Of a stretch of 64,000 bases of DNA, positions 18,348 to 26,715 are shown piece after piece. Numbering within the stretch: the stretch's first letter is position 1; each line of letters starts with the position of its first letter. This DNA comes from Moritella sp. PE36 (GTDB lineage: Bacteria > Pseudomonadota > Gammaproteobacteria > Enterobacterales > Moritellaceae): positions 49,479 to 113,478 of the forward strand of contig NZ_ABCQ01000012.1 of assembly GCF_000170855.1 (NCBI RefSeq), given 5' to 3'. The translations under genes were made by a program, and so were the position numbers. The notes under the pieces are model-generated. The model was not told the DNA's origin and ran no database searches. It saw nothing but the letters and a program-made list of their open reading frames with translations.

Positions 18348-19850
18348 TTATTCTGCGTCATCAGTTGTTGGATTTAAGAATTCACTAGGGATATTACTGC
18401 TGACCACTAGTACTTTATGGTATTCTTGTTTATTACATGTCTGAACATTACCTGTTTCTAAATTCACACACCAAGCAAGGCCAGCTGCCCCTTTCACTGA
18501 TGAACTCGTCCAATAAATCGAACCATTTACGCCGTTATTATTAATCACACAATCTTCTGTTGCACAATCAAAGAAGGTTTTATCAAGAGCATGTTTGTCG
18601 GTAGCAATGGTGCTGTAATCATTCACTTGTTCATAGTTCATAATACTGCGCAGCTGTTCTACCGTTGGTACTACCCAGTTACTTTCTCCGCATATTTTTA
18701 AGAAATTAGTTTCGTTAGCATAACTACCAGAGGCACAATATAAGGCAAGTTCACGATCACCGTAACCACTATTGTAACCGCAGAGACTATTGGCAAATCC
18801 AGCTGGATCCGTACTCATGGTAAAGCTGTCGTTGTTATTGTTTGGTGAACCATGATGCCAGCCAGGTCCAACGCCAGATAACGCAGATGCTTCCCATGGA
18901 TAGCTAAAGTTGGCAGCATTGTAACGAGGTTCTTCTGCCATTTGATATTTTGCTGGGAGAGCAGGGTCAACTTCGCTGTTCGTGAGTGTATTTGTCTGGG
19001 ATTTTACTTGCCATGTTAATCCGGTGATCTCATCTTTTACACAGCTATAACTGCTATTGTTTGCAGTCACTGGCATGCCATTATTGGCTATTTTTACAAA
19101 TCGAAATCCAGCCTTACCTTTATATTCTGGATCTAAGCTATCCACATCGCGACTGTTTTTGTAAAAAACACTGCTCGTATCTTGGCTATCGCCGCCATTA
19201 TTTACTGTTGCGTCTGAATTGATAATGACATCGAGTCCATAAGCGGCATCTTGTAAGGCGTAATTTCCACTTGCTTGCGTGGTAAGAGTGAAATCACTGG
19301 TGTCAGAATAGGTTGTCATGCCTGTATCGTTTAAATTGACATTACCTGATATTAATAAAGATAAAGTCGCAGGATCACCTGTTGAGCCGGTAAAGGTAAG
19401 TAACAATGTACGAGCATCGTAGACATCACCTTTTTTATTGGTTTGAATGGTTAGGCTTGTAGTGGTTGAACCTACTGGAAATGTTAGCGTTGATACATTG
19501 CTTATCGTATAGTCTTCGCTGCTACCTTGTACTGCTGTTCCTGAAATCGAGATCGCGTAATCGACCGCAACATCCGGTATTTTGTCTAAAGTATATGTGA
19601 AAGTAAATGTCTGACCGCGTTGAATAATCTTTGGGGTGAAGTTACCTGATGCAGTGTAAGTGTTATCACCTGAACTATCATCGGAGTTATCGCCAGAACT
19701 ATCACTAGTATTATCACTAGTATTATCGGAAGTATCCCCTGTGCTATCACTATTATTACTACTTACCGTGTCTAAGTTATCACTACCGCAGCCCGTTAAA
19801 CCGAGAGACAGCAGTAAAATAGCTAAGAAACTTAATTTTTTTAAGTGCAT
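18348..19850 (-). CDS. DUF1566 lipoprotein with Calx-beta-like region
   Basis: 500 aa. Signal peptide with lipobox LTGC (Cys about 21). An Asp/Ser/Asn/Thr-rich low-complexity tether (about 25-63) is encoded by short repeats. A beta-rich region (about 67-180: SGTAVQGSSEDYTISN, TFPVGSTTTSLTIQT) is reminiscent of Calx-beta domains. A C-terminal Lcl/DUF1566 part has ITGLTWQVKSQTN, NWVVPTVEQLRSIMNYE and GSIYWTSSS. Predicted outer-membrane, surface-exposed or periplasmic. Paired with the smaller DUF1566 gene downstream; ligand unknown. Confidence 0.8.
   Translation of the reverse strand: MHLKKLSFLAILLLSLGLTGCGSDNLDTVSSNNSDSTGDTSDNTSDNTSDSSGDNSDDSSGDNTYTASGNFTPKIIQRGQTFTFTYTLDKIPDVAVDYAISISGTAVQGSSEDYTISNVSTLTFPVGSTTTSLTIQTNKKGDVYDARTLLLTFTGSTGDPATLSLLISGNVNLNDTGMTTYSDTSDFTLTTQASGNYALQDAAYGLDVIINSDATVNNGGDSQDTSSVFYKNSRDVDSLDPEYKGKAGFRFVKIANNGMPVTANNSSYSCVKDEITGLTWQVKSQTNTLTNSEVDPALPAKYQMAEEPRYNAANFSYPWEASALSGVGPGWHHGSPNNNNDSFTMSTDPAGFANSLCGYNSGYGDRELALYCASGSYANETNFLKICGESNWVVPTVEQLRSIMNYEQVNDYSTIATDKHALDKTFFDCATEDCVINNNGVNGSIYWTSSSVKGAAGLAWCVNLETGNVQTCNKQEYHKVLVVSSNIPSEFLNPTTDDAE
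19651..19765 (-). repeat. Low-complexity tether-coding repeats
   Basis: The DNA encoding the Ser/Asp/Asn/Thr tether contains repeats such as TATCACTAGTAT in direct tandem and many TATC-type hexamers. The tether length is therefore likely to vary between strains. Confidence 0.6.
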
Positions 19851-20153
19851 ACAAAATCCTTATCATTGCTACAACAGTAATCCGTTACTGAATAATTGTG
19901 CTTTATTGTTGTATAAAAAACATATCGATAAACATTGTTACCAATATGTTAATTTAAAAACAGTGCCACGATAGTACCTATAATTTAAACGACTGAGAAG
20001 TACAAATTGTCATAAATGATTAGAATTATTCTATTTATGGGTAATTAATCATGATTTTTCATTATTAACAGTGTGGTTATTGTTGGTTTATTGATAGAAT
20101 ACACGAATCAATAATTAGTATTTAATTGCTTTTACCGTTTGAGTTGAGTCGAT
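19851..20153. promoter_or_regulatory. Divergent promoter region, DUF1566 operon / oxyR
   Basis: 303 bp of AT-rich DNA without an ORF of note. It must hold both promoters. The one clear element is the palindrome at 20089-20113, described separately. Confidence 0.5.
20089..20113. promoter_or_regulatory. LysR-type palindrome, candidate OxyR autoregulatory site
   Basis: TATTGAT, 11 bases, ATCAATA: a perfect 7-bp inverted repeat with the T-N11-A geometry of LysR-family operators, 40 bases before the oxyR start. Negative autoregulation of oxyR is known in E. coli; applying it here is inference. Confidence 0.5.
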
Positions 20154-21050
20154 ATGAACTTAAGAGATTTAGAATATTTAGTCGCGTTACAAGAATTGAA
20201 ACATTTCAGAAAAGCAGCGGAAAAATGCTTTGTTAGTCAACCGACACTCAGTGGCCAGATCCGTAAATTAGAAGATGAACTGGATGTTATCTTGATTGAA
20301 CGTACCTCAAGAAAGGTATTGTTCACCCCAGCCGGCGATCAAATTGCTGATCAAGCGCGTACTGTATTATTAGAGTCGAAAGCGATTAAAGAAATCGCTA
20401 AGAGTTATGCAAGCCCAACGGCTGGCGCAATTCATATTGGCCTGATCCCAACTGTTGCGCCGTATCTACTGCCGCTCATTGTGCCCTCGATGAAGAAAAA
20501 GTTTCCTGATTTAGACATGTTTTTACATGAAAACCAAACCCATGAGCTATTAAAGCAGTTGGACGAAGGTGAGTTGGATTGTCTGTTATTAGCGTATTTA
20601 CCAGGTATGGAAAAATACGGTCATATTGAGTTATATAAAGAACCATTAGAACTGATTATTCCTAGTTCACACCGTTTTAAAGGCCGAGATCGGGTTGATT
20701 TATCGGAGTTACGTGGCGAGAAGGTATTGATGTTAGAAGATGGCCATTGTCTACGTGATCAAGCGATGGATTACTGTTTTACGGCGGGTGCTGAAGAAGA
20801 CCAGAGCTTTAAAGCGACGAGCTTAGAAACACTACGTCATATGATTGCTGCAGAAGCGGGGGTAACGTTATTACCACATCTGGCTATCCCGCGTAGTCGG
20901 TTCACAGAAGGTGTGGAATATATTAAATTTGTTGAGCCAGAACCGATCCGTAAAATTGTTTTATTGTATCGTAAAGGTTCAGTAAGACGCCCGTGTTTTA
21001 ACGACATCGCAGAAGTGATCAGTAAACAAGTTGCTGCAACGATAGTTTAG
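20154..21050 (+). CDS. oxyR: Hydrogen-peroxide sensing regulator OxyR
   Basis: LysR-type activator of peroxide defence. 298 aa with an N-terminal winged helix (MNLRDLEYLVALQELKHF, then KCFVSQPTLSGQIRKLE). The redox pair Cys199 and Cys208, in GHCLRDQAMDYC, matches E. coli numbering exactly and separates it from other LysR proteins. No peroxidase gene is adjacent. A 13-bp tandem repeat begins within its last codons. Confidence 0.95.
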   Translation: MNLRDLEYLVALQELKHFRKAAEKCFVSQPTLSGQIRKLEDELDVILIERTSRKVLFTPAGDQIADQARTVLLESKAIKEIAKSYASPTAGAIHIGLIPTVAPYLLPLIVPSMKKKFPDLDMFLHENQTHELLKQLDEGELDCLLLAYLPGMEKYGHIELYKEPLELIIPSSHRFKGRDRVDLSELRGEKVLMLEDGHCLRDQAMDYCFTAGAEEDQSFKATSLETLRHMIAAEAGVTLLPHLAIPRSRFTEGVEYIKFVEPEPIRKIVLLYRKGSVRRPCFNDIAEVISKQVAATIV

Positions 21051-21096
21051 CTAAACTGTTTAAATAAATAGTTTAAATAAATAATTTAAATAAAGA
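21045..21096 (+). repeat. 13-bp tandem repeat starting in the oxyR stop
   Basis: Four 13-bp units: GTTTAGCTAAACT (holding the TAG stop at 21048-21050), GTTTAAATAAATA twice, then ATTTAAATAAAGA. The middle two are identical, so the array is recent or maintained. Confidence 0.75.
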
Positions 21097-21117
21097 TCCT
21101 AGCAAAGTTGTAGATAT

Positions 21118-21157
21118 AAAAATGGCGCTACTTTTAACATAAAGCAGCGCCATTTTT
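21118..21157. terminator. Bidirectional terminator, oxyR / mrcA
   Basis: AAAAATGGCGCT pairs with AGCGCCATTTTT across a 16-base loop, between convergent genes. Confidence 0.85.
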
Positions 21158-21183
21158 CATTGACGTTATGTTAATAACAAAGC

Positions 21184-23757
21184 TTAAAACAAATCATCGA
21201 GTGATTCATCTGCTTCTTCACTCTGCTCATCGAGTTGATCGAATGACGAATCCGCATCTTGATTATTCACATACTCGGTTGGTTCAGAGCCTTTAATAAA
21301 GTACTCAAAACGTGAGGTATAATCGGACTTGTGTGTTAATAACCCCGATTCACGATCGATACGTACTTGAACAATATTTTCCGGCAGTACATTCGGACGC
21401 TGTGGTATCCCTTGTAGCGCTTGTTTCATGAACTCAATCCAAGCTGGTTGCGCTGTTTTAGCGCCCGCTTCACCACCACTAATCTGGTGTTTACCTAGGT
21501 TGATGTTACGGGTAACACGCCCTAGTTCACGGCGATGGTCATCAAAGCCTATCCAGCTAGTGGCAGACAGATCTGGGTTAAAGCCCGAGAACCAAGCATC
21601 TTTTGCCTCGTTTGTAGTCCCTGTTTTGCCACCGATATCGCGTCGTTTCAGCGCTGCCGCGGCACGCCAGCCCGTACCGTTCCAACCGGTTTTATGACGC
21701 CAACTGCCTCCACCCCAAATAACGCTAGCCATCACTTCACGCATTAAAAATGCATTTTGCTCAGTGATAATTCGGGGGGCTAATTGTTGCGAACTATAAG
21801 GTGCGATAGTACATTGTGCGAGTGCATCACCTTCGATTGATAACCAATGTTCAAGGGTATCCGTGCCGAGTGCGATTTGTTTTTCACATTCTAAACAGGC
21901 TTGTTTTGGCGTGGCCTGGTAAATTAGCTCACCCTTGGCATCTTCAATGCGGTCAATAAAGTAAGGTTCTACTTTAAAACCACCATTGGCAAACGTTGCA
22001 AAGGCAACCGCAACTTCTAACGGTGTCATTGACGCAGAGCCCAGAGCGAGTGACTCATCACGTGGTAACTTGGCTTTATCAAAACCAAATCGTGTCATGT
22101 AGTTAATGGCGTTATTTAAACCGACTTGACGGAATAAACGTACCGACATAACATTTTTCGACTGTGCTAGGCCTAAGCGCAAACGCGTTGGACCATTGTA
22201 TGTTGGCGGTGAATTTTTTGGTCGCCACGCCGTACCAGCACGTTCATCCCACTGGTTAATTGGCGCATCATTGATTAGCGTTGCGAGTGTTGCCCCTTGC
22301 GCTAAACCAGCTGAATAAACAAACGGTTTGATGTTTGAACCAATTTGACGTTCGGCTTGGGTGACACGGTTAAACTTACTGTGTTGATAATTAAAACCAC
22401 CGACTAATGCTTCAACCGCACCGTCATTGGCATCAATGGCGATAAAAGCAGAACTGGCGTCTGGTATCTGACCTAACATCCACTGCGCTGGTTCAGTTGT
22501 TGCTGGGATTGGACGTAGCATGACAATATCACCGGCATTCACAATTTCGGCTGCAGTTTGTGGTGCTGGGCCTTGCTTCTTATCAGAAATAAATGGACGC
22601 GCCCATTTTAAACCATCCCAAGTAACAGTGACCTGTTCGCCATTAGCAAGTAATGCGTCGGCAGTTTGCTCTGTTACTGCCGTAATAACTGCAGGTTGTA
22701 ATGGTCTATAGCTCGCTTTATCTTTAAGTAATAATAACAGTTCTTCGTTACTCAGCACCTCATCATTAGTCCAAGCCTGGCCCAATGGACCGCGATAGCC
22801 GTGGCGTAGATCATAATTAAGTAAATTATTAATGAGTGCTGTGGTTGCTGCAGTTTGGCGCTCGCTGTGAACTGTGGTGTAGACATTTAAACCTTGTCCA
22901 TAAGCTTTATCTTCACCGTAGCGTTTGATCACCTCAGTACGCACCATTTCGGCCAAATAAGGCGCGGATAAATCGATTTCAGCACCGTGATACTTTGCCG
23001 TAATCGGCGCATTATTGGCTTCTTCAAACTGTGCTTGAGTAATATATTTTTCGTCTAACATCCGTAATAATACGATATGACGACGGGCTTTCGCGCGTTT
23101 AGGTGAACGAATTGGGTTTAATGCTGACGGTGCTTTTGGTAAACCAGCAATGATTGCCATTTGCGCCAGTGTTAATTCGTCTAATGTTTTGCCGTAGTAT
23201 ACTTGCGCTGCAGCGCCAATACCAAATGAACGATAACCGAGTGGGATCTTATTCAGGTATAACGTCAAAATCTCATCTTTGGAAAGATTTTGTTCGATAT
23301 GCCAAGCTAAAAAGATCTCTTTAATTTTACGAATAAAGGTTTTTTCTCGGGTTAAAAAGAAGTTTCGAGCAACCTGTTGGGTAATGGTACTCGCGCCTTG
23401 TTTGCGCTCACCAGTCATGATCATGACCGTGGCTGCACGGACAATACCTATTGGGTCTATGCCTGGATGGGTATAAAAACGATTATCTTCGGTGGCCAAA
23501 AATGCGTTGATCATTAATGGCGGCACATCATCAATAGCAATGGGGATCCGGCGTTTTTCACCAAATTGAGAGATCAGTTTGCCATCTTGGCTAAAGACTT
23601 TCATTGGTGTTTGCAGTTGTATCGTTTTTAATGACGTTACATCGGGTAATTCTGGCTTGATATAGAAATATAGTGCAATGATGCTCCCTACACCGAGCAG
23701 TCCGCTAACTAATAAAAATACGGATAATCGTTTAATCCATTTCACAATAGTGCCCAC
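21184..23757 (-). CDS. mrcA: Penicillin-binding protein 1A (MrcA/PonA)
   Basis: Bifunctional peptidoglycan synthase of the inner membrane. 857 aa: N-terminal anchor (about 9-32), glycosyltransferase domain with ATEDNRFYTHPG and QGASTITQQVARN, an OB-like insert, then a transpeptidase domain with active-site Ser474 (GSNIK), SKN (QSKNVMS) and KTGT (GGKTGTTNEAK). The C-terminal tail is acidic. It diverges from pilMNOPQ, the same pairing known in Pseudomonas and Vibrio. Confidence 0.97.
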   Translation of the reverse strand: MGTIVKWIKRLSVFLLVSGLLGVGSIIALYFYIKPELPDVTSLKTIQLQTPMKVFSQDGKLISQFGEKRRIPIAIDDVPPLMINAFLATEDNRFYTHPGIDPIGIVRAATVMIMTGERKQGASTITQQVARNFFLTREKTFIRKIKEIFLAWHIEQNLSKDEILTLYLNKIPLGYRSFGIGAAAQVYYGKTLDELTLAQMAIIAGLPKAPSALNPIRSPKRAKARRHIVLLRMLDEKYITQAQFEEANNAPITAKYHGAEIDLSAPYLAEMVRTEVIKRYGEDKAYGQGLNVYTTVHSERQTAATTALINNLLNYDLRHGYRGPLGQAWTNDEVLSNEELLLLLKDKASYRPLQPAVITAVTEQTADALLANGEQVTVTWDGLKWARPFISDKKQGPAPQTAAEIVNAGDIVMLRPIPATTEPAQWMLGQIPDASSAFIAIDANDGAVEALVGGFNYQHSKFNRVTQAERQIGSNIKPFVYSAGLAQGATLATLINDAPINQWDERAGTAWRPKNSPPTYNGPTRLRLGLAQSKNVMSVRLFRQVGLNNAINYMTRFGFDKAKLPRDESLALGSASMTPLEVAVAFATFANGGFKVEPYFIDRIEDAKGELIYQATPKQACLECEKQIALGTDTLEHWLSIEGDALAQCTIAPYSSQQLAPRIITEQNAFLMREVMASVIWGGGSWRHKTGWNGTGWRAAAALKRRDIGGKTGTTNEAKDAWFSGFNPDLSATSWIGFDDHRRELGRVTRNINLGKHQISGGEAGAKTAQPAWIEFMKQALQGIPQRPNVLPENIVQVRIDRESGLLTHKSDYTSRFEYFIKGSEPTEYVNNQDADSSFDQLDEQSEEADESLDDLF

Positions 23758-23924
23758 AATAATTTCTTAATAATCGATCATTATATCTCTGTTTTGTGAA
23801 ATAGTACGAGTTCTTTATGATAGACCTCAGAGATTTAAGTCTGTATGCTTTGTTGTATAACAAATAATTAACAATCATTTAACAAGAAAGTCGTCATTGT
23901 TATTACATAGAGTTGAAGATCATT

Positions 23925-24992
23925 ATGCTAAAGCTGTTTAAAAGGAATCAGACAGTGGCAATGATCGGAGTTGATTTTGGATCATCTTCCGTAAAAGCCC
24001 TAGCGCTGTCTAAGCGATCAGAACATTATGTGGTAGATATGGTATCAGAGGTTTCAACGCCAAAAGGATGTGTCGTTGATCACCAATTGCAAGATATAGA
24101 AGCATTAACGAATGTGTTGCAACAGGTGCGTCAAGATTTTCCTTTCCGTTATAAACAAGCTGCTACTGCCGTATCTGGCACCAATGTTATTACAAAAATT
24201 ATTTATGTTGATACTGACCTTTCCGGCCCTGAGTTGGAAATGCACATCGAGTTGGAAGCGGAAAGTTTAATTCCTTTCCCGCTTGATGAAATTAGTCTCG
24301 ATTTTGAAATATTAGGTATCAATGACAATAACCCAGGTAAGCACAATGTGTTATTGAGTGCGACGCGCACGGAAAGTGTCACATCATTAGCTGGCTGCCT
24401 CGAAGAGAATGACTTTATCCCCCAAATTGTGGATGTGGCTGCGCATGCATTAGCGCGCTCTCACGATTTGTATTTACGCTTGGCTGATCTGCAAGATGAT
24501 AGCAAAGTGGTGGCCGCGATTGATATTGGTACCAACATGACCATTTTTTCAATGCTGCATAAGGGCGAATCTATTTATTCTCGGGTGCAAAACTTTGGTG
24601 GCGAAAACTATACGCGCATCATTAGCGAGCATTATACGTTGAAACGTGATGAAGCTGAAAAAATGAAACTCGCTCAACAGTTGCCACTGGATTACGATAT
24701 TGATGTATTGGCGCCTTATATCACCGCATGCATACAGCAGATCCGTCGTAATGTGCAGCTGTTTACTAACTCTGGCACATTGCAGAAAATAGATATGATC
24801 ACACTGAGTGGTGGTTCTGCATTAATCATGGAACTGGCACAGGAAGTGGAAAGCGAGCTGGGTATCACCACCCGTGTTGCCAATCCTTTTGCTCAGTTTG
24901 ACTATGCGGAAGAGGTCGAAGATAAAGAACATTTAATCGCTAACGGACCCCGTTATATGGTCGCACTTGGTTTAGCAATGAGGGCGTTTTAA
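23925..24992 (+). CDS. pilM: Type IV pilus assembly ATPase-like protein PilM
   Basis: Cytoplasmic actin-like protein that recruits PilN to form the inner-membrane alignment ring. 355 aa from ATG 23925 (GAAG upstream; a TTG at 23913 is in frame). FtsA/ParM-type nucleotide motifs are visible: GVDFGSSSVKAL near the start, AAIDIGTNMTIF about 195-206, and LSGGSALIMEL. First gene of pilMNOPQ; its stop overlaps the pilN start (TAATG). Confidence 0.95.
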   Translation: MLKLFKRNQTVAMIGVDFGSSSVKALALSKRSEHYVVDMVSEVSTPKGCVVDHQLQDIEALTNVLQQVRQDFPFRYKQAATAVSGTNVITKIIYVDTDLSGPELEMHIELEAESLIPFPLDEISLDFEILGINDNNPGKHNVLLSATRTESVTSLAGCLEENDFIPQIVDVAAHALARSHDLYLRLADLQDDSKVVAAIDIGTNMTIFSMLHKGESIYSRVQNFGGENYTRIISEHYTLKRDEAEKMKLAQQLPLDYDIDVLAPYITACIQQIRRNVQLFTNSGTLQKIDMITLSGGSALIMELAQEVESELGITTRVANPFAQFDYAEEVEDKEHLIANGPRYMVALGLAMRAF

Positions 24993-25546
24993 TGTCAAAT
25001 ATTAATCTTTTACCGTGGCGCGACGCGGATAAAAAATACCGACAGCAACGCTTTTTCACGTTAAGTGGGATTAGTCTTGGTGCGACCTTGTTAGTCATGA
25101 TCATGCTGAATATGGTGGTTGGCGGTTTTATCGATAATCAAAAACAACGCAATGCCTTGTTAATGCGAGAGATGCAAGTTATCGATGTTAAACTAGGTAA
25201 AATCAAAGAGTTACGTGGTCGTAAAGATAAGCTGCAAGAGCGCATTGATTTAATTCAAAGTTTACAGCGCAGTCGCAATACCCCCACACAGCTAATGAAT
25301 ACCCTGCCACAATTGGTACCAGCGGGTGTAAATCTGGCAAAATTAACCTTTAAAAATGACATTATTAAGATTAATGGCACCAGTGATTCGAATACCCGTC
25401 TGGCGGTATTACTGCGTAACATTGAGGAATCAACTTGGCTTAGAGATGGTAACTTAGACTCTATTATTGCCTTGTCGGCAGAAGAGGGCAATCGTTTTGA
25501 AATGCGATTCTCGGTAACACCGATGGCGACGGATGAGGGCAGCTAA
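24992..25546 (+). CDS. pilN: Type IV pilus inner-membrane protein PilN
   Basis: Bitopic membrane protein whose N-terminal peptide (NINLLPWR, the PilM-binding motif) is intact. 184 aa with one membrane helix at about 22-45, a coiled coil (about 48-88) and a periplasmic ferredoxin-like fold. It shares one base with pilM and ends one base before the pilO start, which points to translational coupling. Confidence 0.95.
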   Translation: MSNINLLPWRDADKKYRQQRFFTLSGISLGATLLVMIMLNMVVGGFIDNQKQRNALLMREMQVIDVKLGKIKELRGRKDKLQERIDLIQSLQRSRNTPTQLMNTLPQLVPAGVNLAKLTFKNDIIKINGTSDSNTRLAVLLRNIEESTWLRDGNLDSIIALSAEEGNRFEMRFSVTPMATDEGS

Positions 25547-25547
25547 G

Positions 25548-26126
25548 ATGAATCTACAAGAACTCAACGAACTTGATCTCGAAGATCTGGGAAATTGGCC
25601 GAAACCAGCCAAAATTGCCATTAATATTATTTTTTCAATATTGATTGCGGCGTTATTTTATTGGATGTTTATCGCGTCGTCGTTACAAGCACTGGAAAAT
25701 ATTGAAAAGAAAGAAGCAAGTTTAAAATTACAGTTTGAAGCAAAAGCCAGACTTGCAGGGAATTTAGGCTTATATACTGAGCAAATGTCTGAGATGGAAA
25801 ATTTATTTAATCACATGCTTAAGCAGTTGCCATCAAAAAGTGAGACCGCAGGATTACTCGATGATTTGAGTTATATTGGTCAGCATAATGGCTTGCAGTT
25901 GCGCAGGTTTAAATGGTTAAAAGAAGTCAAACGGGACTTTTCTTATGAAGTCCCGGTCAGCTTAGAGGTAATTGGTACCTTTCATCAACTTGGTCAGTTT
26001 ACCAGTGATATTGCTGCGTTACCACGGATTGTAACGCTAGAAGATTTCACTATTACCAAACTGCAAGGGGAATTACTGAAAGTGAATATGATTGCCCGTA
26101 CTTATCGTTATAAGGGGGATAAATGA
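25548..26126 (+). CDS. pilO: Type IV pilus inner-membrane protein PilO
   Basis: Partner of PilN in the alignment complex. 192 aa from ATG 25548 (the open frame starts upstream inside pilN). Acidic N-terminus, membrane helix at about 24-46 (INIIFSILIAALFYWMF), coiled coil, and a C-terminal periplasmic domain. Overlaps pilP by four bases (ATGA). Confidence 0.94.
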   Translation: MNLQELNELDLEDLGNWPKPAKIAINIIFSILIAALFYWMFIASSLQALENIEKKEASLKLQFEAKARLAGNLGLYTEQMSEMENLFNHMLKQLPSKSETAGLLDDLSYIGQHNGLQLRRFKWLKEVKRDFSYEVPVSLEVIGTFHQLGQFTSDIAALPRIVTLEDFTITKLQGELLKVNMIARTYRYKGDK

Positions 26127-26650
26127 AGCGAATAACTAGCCTCGTTTTTCTAACGCTGACGATAACCGGTTGTACTGCGGATAATCAGGACCTGGTGGAT
26201 TACATCAATGACGTTAAAGGGCGTAAAACAGCCCTAGTTGAAAGTGTGCCGGATATGGAAAGTTTTGTGGCATTGCATTATTCGGAAACGGGGGCACGTA
26301 ACCCATTTTCGAATCCTCGTCCTGAATCGGTAAAAGCAGAAACACCGTTCCCACAGAATTGTCCGCAGCCTAATTTTGCCCGGATTAAAGGGCCGTTAGA
26401 AACCTATTCGTTAGATAATTTAAATATGCATGGCACCCTCGGCAGTGAAAAGCACCTTTGGGGGTTAATAAGAGCAAGTACGGGGGAGATATTCCGAGTT
26501 TCACCGGGTGATTATATTGGACTTAATCACGGTGAGATACTCGACATAACCAAGAATTATATCGAACTGTCGGAGTTGATATTAACGGGTAAGGGATGCT
26601 GGCAAGTTCGCACAACTCAAATTCCTCTTAGCAGTCAAGGTAATAGTTAA
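26123..26650 (+). CDS. pilP: Type IV pilus lipoprotein PilP
   Basis: Links PilNO to the PilQ secretin. 175 aa, lipobox ITGC with Cys17, a proline-rich linker and the beta-sandwich PilP domain (GTLGSEKHLWGLIRA, then VSPGDYIGLNHGEI). It overlaps pilO. The stop codon lies in a roughly 21-bp imperfect tandem repeat that fills the gap to pilQ. Confidence 0.93.
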   Translation: MKRITSLVFLTLTITGCTADNQDLVDYINDVKGRKTALVESVPDMESFVALHYSETGARNPFSNPRPESVKAETPFPQNCPQPNFARIKGPLETYSLDNLNMHGTLGSEKHLWGLIRASTGEIFRVSPGDYIGLNHGEILDITKNYIELSELILTGKGCWQVRTTQIPLSSQGNS

Positions 26651-26696
26651 TAGTATCAAAACAACAGTTAAATAGTAGCCAAGACCACAGTTAAGC
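26630..26696 (+). repeat. About 21-bp imperfect tandem repeat over the pilP stop
   Basis: Units end in AATAGTTAA (26642-26650, the pilP stop), AACAGTTAA (26663-26671) and CACAGTTAA (to about 26694). The first two are 21 bases apart, in frame, reading GNS-stop and NNS-stop. The third is 23 bases on. Confidence 0.65.
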
Positions 26697-26715
26697 CATT
26701 TTCAGGGATGATGAA

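Noticed and set aside
19660..19974. 104-codon plus-strand frame rich in Leu/Ser/Pro
   Set aside because: Antisense of the low-complexity tether of the DUF1566 lipoprotein.
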